Shown here piece after piece: positions 9,629 to 17,622 of a stretch of DNA of 60,040 bases; within the stretch, counting starts at the first letter, position 1, and the number at the start of each line of letters is the position of its first letter. The notes under the pieces were generated by a model. That model ran no database searches. It saw only the letters and a program-made list of their open reading frames with translations, and was not told where the DNA came from. Location: contig NZ_NIPR01000012.1 of assembly GCF_002872255.1 (NCBI RefSeq), positions 1-60,040 of the forward strand, given 5' to 3'. The translations under genes were made by a program, and so were the position numbers. The DNA is from Companilactobacillus nuruki (lineage in GTDB: Bacteria > Bacillota > Bacilli > Lactobacillales > Lactobacillaceae).

Positions 9629-9648
9629 ACTTGAAGCCAACTTTAAGT
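9629..9648 (+). promoter_or_regulatory. MerR-type operator upstream of merR
   Basis: ACTTGAAGCCAACTTTAAGT matches 17 of 20 positions of the perfect palindrome at 10298-10317. It overlaps a TTATACT −10-like box and lies 13 bases before the MerR start, as expected for autoregulation. Confidence 0.7.
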
Positions 9649-9661
9649 AGAGGTGAAATGA

Positions 9662-10108
9662 ATGCCTGTAGAAATTGAAAAAAGATATCGAATTGGCGAT
9701 TTTTCTGAATTGATAGGACTGAATAGCCCTACGCTGAGATATTATGAAAAAGAAGGATTGATCAAACCCCATCGAACAGAAAATGGTGTTCGTTATTATA
9801 CTGATCAAGATGCTAGATGGGTCCGTTTCTTGTTACATTTGAAGAGTACCGGGATGTCGATCGAGCAATTAAAATTGTATGTTAAATTGCGTGCGGAGGG
9901 AGATTCAACCATTAATCAGCGGATTGAATTATTAGAAGACGTTCGTCGTAGTTTTGAGATTGAATTTCAACAATTACAAGATAGTTGGACAATTTTAAAT
10001 GATAAGTTGGATTGGTACAAAGGTAAGATGGGCGGACATATTGAAGATGATGAACAGTTCTCAGATTATCTTCAAAGTTTGAATCATGGTTATTTGGAAG
10101 AGAGATAA
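9662..10108 (+). CDS. MerR-family transcriptional regulator
   Basis: 148 residues. The N-terminal winged helix-turn-helix carries RIGDFSELIGLNSPTLRYYE and the wing ENGVRYYTDQDARWVRFL. Next come the family's effector-linker helices (STGMSIEQLKLYVKL) and a dimerisation coiled coil at about 85-125. No Cys is present, so it is not a metal sensor of the MerR/CueR type. It resembles the AdhR/YyaN group, which responds to reactive aldehydes or redox stress. It precedes the five-gene operon at 10.35-13.2 kb, and both promoters carry the same 20-bp dyad, so it very likely controls itself and that operon. Confidence 0.9.
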   Translation: MPVEIEKRYRIGDFSELIGLNSPTLRYYEKEGLIKPHRTENGVRYYTDQDARWVRFLLHLKSTGMSIEQLKLYVKLRAEGDSTINQRIELLEDVRRSFEIEFQQLQDSWTILNDKLDWYKGKMGGHIEDDEQFSDYLQSLNHGYLEER

Positions 10109-10160
10109 AATAAAAAAACATCTGATAACTAACTTTTGTTCCAATTATATGAATATATTG

Positions 10161-10212
10161 CCCTTTAGGTATACAGATTGAATAAAAAATCTGTATATCT
10201 AAGGGGTTTTTG
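10161..10212 (+). terminator. Rho-independent terminator after merR
   Basis: Long stem CCCTTTAGGTATACAGATT pairing with AATCTGTATATCTAAGGGG, then TTTTTG. It separates merR from the downstream operon, which has its own promoter. Confidence 0.85.
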
Positions 10213-10294
10213 TGTGCAATCAAATGGAAATCTAATCAATATTTATACACTGTCTAAGTTTAAAATAAATATTTGCATAATTTTAATATTCCTC

Positions 10295-10325
10295 TTGACT
10301 TAAAGTTAACTTTAAGTTGTTTAAT
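10295..10325 (+). promoter_or_regulatory. MerR-activated promoter with 20-bp palindromic operator
   Basis: The −35 box TTGACT (10295-10300) and −10 box TTTAAT (10320-10325) are separated by 19 bp, the stretched spacing that MerR activators correct. The spacer is filled by the perfect palindrome ACTTAAAGTTAACTTTAAGT (10298-10317). An AGGAGG ribosome site follows at 10341. Confidence 0.8.
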
Positions 10326-10354
10326 ATATTTATCGAAACGAGGAGGAATTGATT

Positions 10355-10675
10355 ATGGCAAAACAAACAGCAGGACATGACTTACTAGGAGATTTTGCTC
10401 CACAATTTGCGAAATTAAACGATGATGTATTATTCGGAGAAGTTTGGAGTAAGGAATCCGAACTTTCTGCACATGATCGTTCACTCATAACAATCGCAAG
10501 TATTATTTCTGCAGGCAATCTTGAACAATTAGATGCACATTTAAAAATCGGTAAGAAAAATGGAATTACTAAAGAAGAAATCGTAGCTGAAATTACTCAT
10601 CTATCATTTTATGCAGGTTGGCCTAAGGCTTGGAGTGCGTTTAATCGTGCAAAAGAAATTTGGAAGGAAGATTAA
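10355..10675 (+). CDS. Carboxymuconolactone decarboxylase-like (AhpD-fold) protein, small
   Basis: 106 residues with one CMD domain: SELSAHDRSLITIASIISAG and the active-site-like helix NLEQLDAHLKIGKKNGITKEE. There are no cysteines, so the CxxC peroxidase chemistry of AhpD is excluded; the conserved His of the family is present. It is the first gene of the MerR-controlled operon. ATG 10355 with AGGAGG 8 bases upstream is clearly the start. The sequence DLLGDFAPQFAKLNDDVLFGEVW places it with CMD proteins that travel with cupins. Its substrate is unknown. Confidence 0.88.
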   Translation: MAKQTAGHDLLGDFAPQFAKLNDDVLFGEVWSKESELSAHDRSLITIASIISAGNLEQLDAHLKIGKKNGITKEEIVAEITHLSFYAGWPKAWSAFNRAKEIWKED

Positions 10676-10678
10676 TTT

Positions 10679-11089
10679 ATGACAAAAAATGAAGAATTAA
10701 AAACTAACGGAGTATTTCCTGTTGGAGATAAAAATGAGGCTTATGCCCAATATTTTATTGGTCAAAGCTATTTGAAAGGTTTAGTTTCACCGGAAGATAA
10801 TATTGATTTTGGAGTTGGTAATGTAACTTTTGAACCAGGTTGTCGTAATGATTGGCACATTCATCATGATGGATTCCAAATTTTACTTGTTACTGGAGGA
10901 AATGGCTGGTATCAAGAATGGGGTAAACCCGCTCAATTGTTAAAACAAGGTGACGTCGTCGTTATCAAAGAAGGCGTTAAACATTGGCATGGAGCAACTA
11001 AGGATAGTTGGTTCAGCCATGTGGCAATAACTAAAGGAACATCAGAATGGCTCGAAAAGGTTACTGATGAAGAATATAACAAATTATAA
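10679..11089 (+). CDS. Cupin-domain protein
   Basis: 136 residues. The first cupin motif is DWHIHHDGFQILLVTGG and the second is GVKHWHGA, supplying His ligands for a metal. It starts 3 bases after the preceding stop, so the genes are translationally close. Cupin plus CMD pairs of this kind are common in lactobacilli and have been proposed to act on quinone-like or reactive carbonyl compounds; the reaction here cannot be read from the sequence. Confidence 0.88.
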   Translation: MTKNEELKTNGVFPVGDKNEAYAQYFIGQSYLKGLVSPEDNIDFGVGNVTFEPGCRNDWHIHHDGFQILLVTGGNGWYQEWGKPAQLLKQGDVVVIKEGVKHWHGATKDSWFSHVAITKGTSEWLEKVTDEEYNKL

Positions 11090-11098
11090 GAGGTAAGT

Positions 11099-11734
11099 AT
11101 GACGGAAAAATTTTTATTGTTAGGTGCAGCTAGTCAAATTAGCCATTATTTGATACCTGATTTGTTAACGCAAACCGATGTACAATTAACGCTTTTTGCT
11201 AGAAATGCTAATGATCGTTTGAAGAAATATGCCGACAAGGCTGGAATTATTGATGGAAATTGGGATAATTACTCTGAATTAGCATCGGTCCTAAAGGATC
11301 AAGATATTGTTTATCTAGCAACGGTTCCCAGTATGGTTACATCACAAAAGATCGTTAAAGCAATGAAACAAAATGGTGTGAAACGGTTAATTGTTGCTGG
11401 TGGCTTGGGCATCTTTGATGAGGTTGTTGGAAAATTTGGTCAGTGGAATGCTCAGATGATCGGTGATTATAGTGCTATTAAAGAGGCTTCTTTTGCCTTA
11501 TGTGATCAAGATTTAGATGTGACGTTTTTAAGAATGACTTGGTTATATGACCAAAATAATAATACAGATTATGAAATAGTTCCTGAAGGGGAGCCTTATA
11601 AGGGAACACAAGTGACTCGACAAGCGGTGGCACAGTTGATCACCGATATAGTTAAAAATCCATTGCTTTACAGTCATCAAAATATTGGAGTGGTTGAACC
11701 TGATACGGAATGGGATAAACCATCATTTTATTAA
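11099..11734 (+). CDS. NAD(P)-binding Rossmann protein, NmrA/SDR-a5-like
   Basis: 211 residues. N-terminal LLLGAASQISHYLIPDLL is the nucleotide loop, and QDIVYLATVPSMVTSQKIVKAM with GVKRLIVAGGLGIFD follows the pattern of NAD(P)H-binding atypical SDR proteins. No YxxxK is expected for this group. AGAGGTAAGT precedes the ATG. It is the third gene in the MerR operon. It probably reduces or senses NADPH/quinone; the exact role is unknown. Confidence 0.83.
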   Translation: MTEKFLLLGAASQISHYLIPDLLTQTDVQLTLFARNANDRLKKYADKAGIIDGNWDNYSELASVLKDQDIVYLATVPSMVTSQKIVKAMKQNGVKRLIVAGGLGIFDEVVGKFGQWNAQMIGDYSAIKEASFALCDQDLDVTFLRMTWLYDQNNNTDYEIVPEGEPYKGTQVTRQAVAQLITDIVKNPLLYSHQNIGVVEPDTEWDKPSFY

Positions 11735-11746
11735 TAGGAGAAATTT

Positions 11747-12487
11747 ATGATAAAAGATAAAGTTGTTGTAATTACAGGTGCTTCAAGTGGAATTGGTGAA
11801 GCTAGTGCTAAATTATTAGCCCAAAATGGTGCTAAGGTAGTTCTTGGCGCTCGAAGGGAAAGTCGTTTACAAGAAATTGTTGATGATATAAAAAAAGATG
11901 GAGGACAGGCTGCCTATAAAGTAACTGATGTTAGAAATGCACAAAAGGTAGCAGATCTTGTATCACTTGCTAAATCTGAATTTGGTGGATTAGATGTTAT
12001 TTTTAATAACGCTGGTATCATGCCAAGCTCACCAATTAGTGCCTTACATACTAAAGAATGGAACGACATGATTGATATTAATATTAAAGGTGTCTTGAAC
12101 GGTGTTGCGGCAGTAATGCCTGATTTTGTAAAGAATAAGGCCGGACATATTATTACTACCTCATCTGTCGCTGGTATCAAGAGTTTCACCGGTTCAGGAG
12201 TTTATGGTGCTACAAAATTTGCTGTTCGTAATTTGATGGAAGTTATTCGTATGGAAAGTGCTCAAGAAGGTACTAATATCAGAACGACAACCCTTTACCC
12301 AGCAGCTATTAATACAGAACTTTTGCATACAATCACTGATGAGGATACTAAAAAAAATATGGGTGAGTTTTATAAACAAGTTGGCATCTCACCTGATGCA
12401 ATTGCCAGAGTGGTTAATTTTGCGGTTGATCAACCGGAAGATGTTAATGTAAATGAATTTACAATTTACCCAACTAAACAAATGTAA
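11747..12487 (+). CDS. Classical SDR oxidoreductase
   Basis: 246 residues. TGASSGIGEASAKLL binds the cofactor, NNAGIMPSS is the central motif, and the Ser (ITTSSVAGI) and YGATK catalytic residues are all present, unlike the SDR at 8.9 kb. An Arg/Arg pair after the second strand (GARRESR) suggests NADPH preference. AGGAG lies before the ATG. As the fourth gene of the MerR operon it is the likeliest reductase for the compound that the regulator senses. Confidence 0.92.
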   Translation: MIKDKVVVITGASSGIGEASAKLLAQNGAKVVLGARRESRLQEIVDDIKKDGGQAAYKVTDVRNAQKVADLVSLAKSEFGGLDVIFNNAGIMPSSPISALHTKEWNDMIDINIKGVLNGVAAVMPDFVKNKAGHIITTSSVAGIKSFTGSGVYGATKFAVRNLMEVIRMESAQEGTNIRTTTLYPAAINTELLHTITDEDTKKNMGEFYKQVGISPDAIARVVNFAVDQPEDVNVNEFTIYPTKQM

Positions 12488-12512
12488 TATCATTTTGTAG
12501 AGAGGTGATTTG

Positions 12513-13175
12513 ATGGATCGTGATTATAAAAGTTTACTTGAAGGATTCCAAAATGAGATTGGAGATAACAATCCACTATCAAAAGAAGAACAGGAACTAA
12601 CAATTATTAGTGCTTTAACCGTTTTACAGGCGGAAGATGAACTCAAAACACACTTCAAACTTGCCTTAGAGTCAGGAGTAACTAGTGAAATTATTAGGGA
12701 AGTTCTTTATCAGTTAAGTCCAGCCGTAGGATTAGTTAAGGTAAATTTGGCATTGAAAGTGTTTAATGAAGTTTCGACTGATGATAGTCAACATTTTACT
12801 TTGTCAGAAGACACCTATGAAACTGGTTTAAAATTTCAAAAACCATTGTATGGAAATGAAATAAAGAATCTTATGGCAGATTTACCAGCCAATGCAGGTG
12901 AGTTATTGCCAAACTGGTTAACTAAACATTTCTTTGGTGATTTTTATAGTCGAGGGAATCTTTCAATCAAAGATCGAGAAAGATACTTGTTGGCGGCTTT
13001 AATAACTATGAATGTTGATTTTCAAATTAAGGCTCATGCTACAGGTAGTTTAAAAGCTGGTAATTCTGAAGCAGAATTGATTTGGGGAGCGTTGAGCTTG
13101 CTACCTTATATTGGTTTTCCCTTAGTAATTAATTCGATTCAGAAAATACATCAAGCAAATGAGAACAAAAAATAG
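12513..13175 (+). CDS. Carboxymuconolactone decarboxylase-family protein with two CMD domains
   Basis: 220 residues, twice the length of the first gene in the operon. The first CMD unit covers about 15-80 (SKEEQELTIISALTVL then LKTHFKLALESGVTSEIIRE). The second covers about 125-215 (SIKDRERYLLAALITM then IKAHATGSLKAGNSEAEL). Both keep the His in the helix and both lack Cys. ATG 12513 is preferred to TTG 12510 because GAGGTG lies 5 bases upstream. It is the last gene of the MerR operon and is followed by a strong terminator. Confidence 0.87.
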   Translation: MDRDYKSLLEGFQNEIGDNNPLSKEEQELTIISALTVLQAEDELKTHFKLALESGVTSEIIREVLYQLSPAVGLVKVNLALKVFNEVSTDDSQHFTLSEDTYETGLKFQKPLYGNEIKNLMADLPANAGELLPNWLTKHFFGDFYSRGNLSIKDRERYLLAALITMNVDFQIKAHATGSLKAGNSEAELIWGALSLLPYIGFPLVINSIQKIHQANENKK

Positions 13176-13196
13176 GCTTAATTCTATTATTAATGT

Positions 13197-13253
13197 ATAT
13201 ACAAAAGAAGCTATATTGACCGAATACGAGTCAATATGGCTTCTTTTGTATAT
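13197..13253. terminator. 24-bp-stem bidirectional terminator hairpin
   Basis: Arms at 13197-13220 and 13230-13253 pair over 24 positions with one G·U; the outer part ATATACAAAAGAAGC pairs with GCTTCTTTTGTATAT. Loop CGAATACGA. It ends the MerR operon. Confidence 0.8.
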
Positions 13254-13297
13254 TAATGATTTCAAACGAAAATAATCATTTGTTTAGAATTAGTTCT

Positions 13298-13314
13298 TTT
13301 ACAGTAAATTTACA
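13298..13314 (+). promoter_or_regulatory. Probable Pho box upstream of ugp operon
   Basis: TTTACA-N5-TTTACA (13298-13303 and 13309-13314) is the 11-bp-period direct repeat bound by PhoP in Bacillus and relatives. It lies about 70 bases upstream of the ATPase gene, with an AT-rich TATATATA region just downstream that could hold the −10. Confidence 0.6.
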
Positions 13315-13382
13315 TGAAATAGATTATATATATACATTCATTTTGCATACTGTAACCAACGACTTATTTGGAGGTTTGAGCA

Positions 13383-14468
13383 ATGTCAACAGTGTTAAAG
13401 AATGTATGTAAGCAATATGATTCGGAAAAAATGGTTTTGAATGATGTTTCTGCAGAAATTCAAACAGGGGAATTCTTTGTAATAGTTGGCCCATCTGGCT
13501 GTGGTAAAAGTACTTTATTACGAATGATTGCTGGTTTAACGCAGATCAGTGATGGTGAAATCAGTGTTGATGATAAAGTGATCAATGATTTAGCGCCTAA
13601 GGATCGTAATTTAACCATGGTTTTTCAAAGTTATGCTTTGTTTCCATTTTTGAATGTTTGGGACAACGTTGCCTTTGGCCTAAAAGCTAGAAAAAAGACT
13701 TCGCAAGCTGACATTGAAAATAGGGTCAATGAAGCCTTGAGAATGGTCAACTTGGAAGAATTAAAAGATAGAAAACCTCGTGAACTATCCGGTGGTCAAA
13801 GGCAACGTGTGGCTCTTGCTCGTGCGGTTGCTAGTGATGCCAAGATCTGTTTAATGGATGAACCCCTATCTAATTTAGATGCTCAATTAAGAATTAAAAT
13901 GCGTCAAGAAATTTATGCTTTACAACGTAAGTTAGGAATTACATTAATTTATGTTACGCATGACCAAGTAGAGGCTATGACAATGGCAGATCATATCATG
14001 GTTTTAAATGACTCAAGAGTCCAACAAGTTGGTACACCAACTGATATTTATAAGCATCCAGCTAATGAGTTTGTAGCTAGTTTCTTTGGAGTGCCACCGA
14101 TTAATATTTTACCTGCTGTGAAAACATCTAATGGAGTTATTAATGTAAATGGTGATTTTGAGATTACAATTGATCAACCAGTTCCAGTTGATAATTTTAC
14201 AGTGGGAATCAGACCCACCGAATTAATTATAGAAAAAACTGATGAATTATCAGCCAATGCATCAATTAAGACGATTGAATATTTAGGCGATGAAAAAATT
14301 ATTTATGCCAAAATGAGTAATAACAATGTTGAAATTGCTGTAATTGTTACTAGTGATGCTGATTTTAAGGCTTATGACACAATCAATGTTTCAGCCACTA
14401 ATAATATTTTGCTGTTTAACAGTGATGGTGTAAATATCACAAAAGCGGAGGATCTGATCAATGCTTAA
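13383..14468 (+). CDS. ugpC: Glycerol-3-phosphate/sugar ABC importer ATP-binding protein
   Basis: 361 residues of the CUT1 ATPase type: Walker A GPSGCGKST, signature LSGGQRQRVALARAV, Walker B ICLMDEPLSNLD, switch TLIYVTHDQVEAMTMADH. A TOBE regulatory domain covers about 240-355 (VGIRPTELIIE). GGAGG precedes the ATG. The downstream permease ATG lies inside its last codons, so the two are coupled. The gene order ATPase-permease-permease-binding protein and the UgpB-like binding protein point to sn-glycerol-3-phosphate or a phosphodiester as substrate. Confidence 0.9.
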   Translation: MSTVLKNVCKQYDSEKMVLNDVSAEIQTGEFFVIVGPSGCGKSTLLRMIAGLTQISDGEISVDDKVINDLAPKDRNLTMVFQSYALFPFLNVWDNVAFGLKARKKTSQADIENRVNEALRMVNLEELKDRKPRELSGGQRQRVALARAVASDAKICLMDEPLSNLDAQLRIKMRQEIYALQRKLGITLIYVTHDQVEAMTMADHIMVLNDSRVQQVGTPTDIYKHPANEFVASFFGVPPINILPAVKTSNGVINVNGDFEITIDQPVPVDNFTVGIRPTELIIEKTDELSANASIKTIEYLGDEKIIYAKMSNNNVEIAVIVTSDADFKAYDTINVSATNNILLFNSDGVNITKAEDLINA

Positions 14469-15402
14469 AACTTCAACGACAGATGTCATTTCCAAAGAGA
14501 AAATTAAAATAAAAGAACGTCGTGGTTTTCGTTTGAATGCTAAAGATAAGTATTTTGCATCAATTTTCTTAGGACCATCACTGTTGCTTTTGGGAATTTT
14601 TGTTTTTTATCCAATGTTTAAGACACTTTATATAAGTTTATTTTTAACTAACACTTTGGGTAAGACTACGGTATATGTCGGATTAGACAATTATATTAAA
14701 TTAATAACATCTCCTGATTTTGTTTCTAGTATGTGGGTAACCTTCTTTTATGTAATAGCAGTAACAATTATTACGATTGCAATGGGATTATTATTGGCTA
14801 ATTTAGCTAGTCAAAAACTACCAGGAATAGGGATCTTTAGGACATTATATTCTGTTACCATGGGAGTTTCGGTTGCAGTAGCGGCAATCTTTTGGCTATT
14901 TATTTTTAATCCTTCAACTGGATTTTTTGCTCTTTTGAGTGGTTGGCTAAATTTGCCAGTAGTTAATTGGCTAACAAGTCCAACAAATGCTATGTGGGCA
15001 GTTATCATTACAACAGTCTGGATGCATTTAGGATTTACTTTCCTGATTTTACTAGGTGCGATTGAATCGGTTCCCGGTACCCTTTATGAAGCTGCTGATG
15101 TTGAGGGGGCTTCATCAAGATTTCAATTCTTCAATATTACGATCCCAATGATTTCCCCAACACTTTTCTTTGTATCAACTATTACTATTATCGATGCTTT
15201 TAAGAGTTTTGGATTGATCGATCTTATTACCAAAGGTGGGCCAACTAATGCTACGAATATGCTAGTTTATCGAATTTATAAGGATGCCTTTTATAGTGGT
15301 AATTATGCCAAATCAAGTGCAGAAGCAATTATCTTAACGGTTATCATTGCTTTCTTCACTTTATTACAGTTCAAATTCTTAGAGAAGAAGGTAAATTACT
15401 AA
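14461..15402 (+). CDS. ugpA: Glycerol-3-phosphate-type ABC importer permease, UgpA-like
   Basis: 313 residues with six predicted helices (first near 35-57, SIFLGPSLLLLGIFVFYPMF). The EAA loop contacting the ATPase reads YEAADVEGASSRFQFFNITI at about 205-225. The N-terminal 30 residues are charged and cytosolic. Its ATG overlaps the 3' end of the ATPase gene by 8 bases, with GGAGG in ugpC as ribosome site. The last base of its stop is the first base of the next gene, so the proteins are made in step. Confidence 0.9.
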   Translation: MLKTSTTDVISKEKIKIKERRGFRLNAKDKYFASIFLGPSLLLLGIFVFYPMFKTLYISLFLTNTLGKTTVYVGLDNYIKLITSPDFVSSMWVTFFYVIAVTIITIAMGLLLANLASQKLPGIGIFRTLYSVTMGVSVAVAAIFWLFIFNPSTGFFALLSGWLNLPVVNWLTSPTNAMWAVIITTVWMHLGFTFLILLGAIESVPGTLYEAADVEGASSRFQFFNITIPMISPTLFFVSTITIIDAFKSFGLIDLITKGGPTNATNMLVYRIYKDAFYSGNYAKSSAEAIILTVIIAFFTLLQFKFLEKKVNY

Positions 15403-16232
15403 TGACAGATTTTGATGAAAGTGTAGCTCTAAAGAAAGCCTTCAATTATCTTTTATTAATTGCTTTAGCTGTTATTATTCTGGCACCGTTTTTCATTGGT
15501 ATTTGGACTAGTTTATTACCAACAATGGATATTGCTAAAGGAAATCTTTTTAGTACGCATCTTTCTTTCGATAACTATGTAGCAGCATTTACTAAAACGC
15601 CCATTTTAAGATACTTGCTTAATACATTGGTTATTTCGACGATCACGATGGTTGCACAATTACTATTTTGTTCCATGAGTGCCTATGCGTTTGTTTTTTT
15701 GAAGTTTAGATTTAGAAAGATAATTTTTACTTTATTTTTGGTTACAATGATGCTTCCGTTTGAAGCCGAAATTATCCCTAATTTTGCAACAGTTAAACAA
15801 ATGGGATTGCTTGATAATTATGCGGTTTTGATTATCCCGTTCTTAACATCAGCCTTTGGGACCTTTATGCTTCGTCAATCTTTCATGCAGACACCAGTTG
15901 AATTAAAAGAAGCAGCTGATATTGAAGGACTAAATCATTTCCAATTTTATTGGAATATTGTATTACCGTATAACAAAATAAGCATGATAACCCTTGGGGC
16001 TTATAGTTTCTTAGGTTCATGGAATCAATATTTATGGCCTATGTTGACAACTTTTAGTAATAATTCACGGGTTATTCAAAATGGTTTGAAACAATTACAA
16101 TCAGAAGAAACATTTAATGATTGGGGAATGATTCAGGCTAGTGCGGCTATTATTGTTATTCCAACTATTATAGTTTTATTTATCGGTCAACATTATTTCA
16201 AGTCAGGCATGAATGAGGGGGCTGTTAAATAA
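15402..16232 (+). CDS. ugpE: Glycerol-3-phosphate-type ABC importer permease, UgpE-like
   Basis: 276 residues and six helices. The EAA loop is ELKEAADIEGLNHFQFYWNI at about 165-185. The family signature GSWNQYLWPML, where a Trp-Asn turn precedes the fifth helix, is clear. Start and stop overlap both neighbours by one base (TAATG). Together with the upstream permease it forms the heterodimeric channel. Confidence 0.9.
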   Translation: MTDFDESVALKKAFNYLLLIALAVIILAPFFIGIWTSLLPTMDIAKGNLFSTHLSFDNYVAAFTKTPILRYLLNTLVISTITMVAQLLFCSMSAYAFVFLKFRFRKIIFTLFLVTMMLPFEAEIIPNFATVKQMGLLDNYAVLIIPFLTSAFGTFMLRQSFMQTPVELKEAADIEGLNHFQFYWNIVLPYNKISMITLGAYSFLGSWNQYLWPMLTTFSNNSRVIQNGLKQLQSEETFNDWGMIQASAAIIVIPTIIVLFIGQHYFKSGMNEGAVK

Positions 16233-17584
16233 TGACAAAATATAAGAAATTAGTTTTACCACTGATTTTAGTTTTAGGAGTCTTATTAGTAGCGGTCTTT
16301 GGAAAATCGCTTTCTGCCAAATCAGCAACTAAGGATAATCGTACACAGATTGTTTTTTGGCATGAAATGGGCGGTCCTTCAGAAGATGCTTTGGAACAAG
16401 TTGTTGATGGTTTTAATAAGTCACAAAATAAGTACAAAGTTGTTCCTAAATACCAAGGTACTTATGATGAAGCAATTCAAAAGATTCTTCAAACACATAA
16501 CACAAACACTTCTCCAGCGGTGTTTCAGGCATTTGATATTGCTACGGCTCAAATGATACATAGTGGTTATACGACTCCAGTGCAAGATTTTATTGATGAA
16601 GATAATTATGATGTCAATAAAGTTTTGCCAGTAGCTAGAGCCTTTTATTCAAATAACGGCAAACAGCAAGCGATGCCTTTTAATACTTCACAACCAGTGC
16701 TGTATTATAATGCCAGTCTTTTGAAGAAATATAATATTACTCCACCACCAGTATCACCAACTTACAGCGACATCACACGTGTAGCTAAAGAACTTTATGA
16801 AAAATCTGGTCACAAGACAAAAGGAATGACGGTCCAAGTCTATGGATGGTTTATGGAACAAGCCTTAGCAAATGCTGGAACTCAAATGGCTAACAAAAAT
16901 GATGGACACACGGGTAACCCCACTAAGGTCAAAATCAATAATCCAGATACTGTAGAATTTTTAAATTGGATCAGAGAAAATATCAAGTCAGGGGACTTCA
17001 TAGACTATGGTTCTGGTGCGAATGCTGGTGCCAATCAAACAGCAGGTTTCTTGTCTGATAAGGTCGGCATTTTTATTCAATCCTCAGCAAGTATTGGTCA
17101 ATTGACTAAGGATAATAAAAATGATCTAGGAATTACATATTTTCCACATCCCGATAACAAAAAAGCCAATGGAGTATCAATTGGTGGTGCCGCGCTTTGG
17201 ATCTCAAATGATAAACCCAAGAATATTCAACGCGGAGCATTTGAATTTATTAAATATACATTGAAACCAGAGGTTCAAGCTCAATGGCAAAAATCAACTG
17301 GTTACTTAGCACTTAATAAGGATTCTCAAAAAACAAAAATTCTAAAAGATTTATATGCTAAAAATCCTGAGTCAAAAGTTCCTGCAGACCAATTGGCTAA
17401 AGCTAAGCCTAATTATTCTAATTCAGGTGTTTTGATGGAAGGGATGCAATTAACTCGTCAATTAGAAGAAGTCGCTATGGAAACTGTTTATAATGGTGGC
17501 GATATTGATCAAGCACTTAATACTGCTGATAATAATATTAACGAAAATCTTACACAATTGAATAAAGCTAATGGTTATAAGTAA
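16232..17584 (+). CDS. ugpB: Extracellular glycerol-3-phosphate-binding protein, UgpB-like, without lipobox
   Basis: 450 residues. After an N-terminal hydrophobic segment (about 7-25) the mature part starts QIVFWHEMGGPSEDALEQVV, matching the WH-x-M opening of UgpB. YKVVPKYQGTYDEAIQKIL and GGAALWIS are also typical. Gram-positive binding proteins normally carry a lipobox Cys; here the region around LAKSATK has none and the whole protein has no Cys. It must stay attached by an uncleaved helix or be released after LSAKSA. It is the last gene of the ugp operon and shares a terminator with the convergent EamA gene. Confidence 0.88.
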   Translation: MTKYKKLVLPLILVLGVLLVAVFGKSLSAKSATKDNRTQIVFWHEMGGPSEDALEQVVDGFNKSQNKYKVVPKYQGTYDEAIQKILQTHNTNTSPAVFQAFDIATAQMIHSGYTTPVQDFIDEDNYDVNKVLPVARAFYSNNGKQQAMPFNTSQPVLYYNASLLKKYNITPPPVSPTYSDITRVAKELYEKSGHKTKGMTVQVYGWFMEQALANAGTQMANKNDGHTGNPTKVKINNPDTVEFLNWIRENIKSGDFIDYGSGANAGANQTAGFLSDKVGIFIQSSASIGQLTKDNKNDLGITYFPHPDNKKANGVSIGGAALWISNDKPKNIQRGAFEFIKYTLKPEVQAQWQKSTGYLALNKDSQKTKILKDLYAKNPESKVPADQLAKAKPNYSNSGVLMEGMQLTRQLEEVAMETVYNGGDIDQALNTADNNINENLTQLNKANGYK

Positions 17585-17586
17585 AG

Positions 17587-17622
17587 AAAAAATCATTCCT
17601 CTAATTAGAAGAATGATTTTTT
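17587..17622. terminator. Bidirectional terminator between ugpB and EamA gene
   Basis: AAAAAATCATTC pairs with GAATGATTTTTT around CTCTAATTAGAA. T runs on both strands, and it overlaps the stop of the minus-strand gene. Confidence 0.85.

Noticed and set aside
13197-13253. MITE-like element
   Set aside because: The 24-bp hairpin lies at an operon end with T-rich sides and I see no second copy, so a terminator is simpler.
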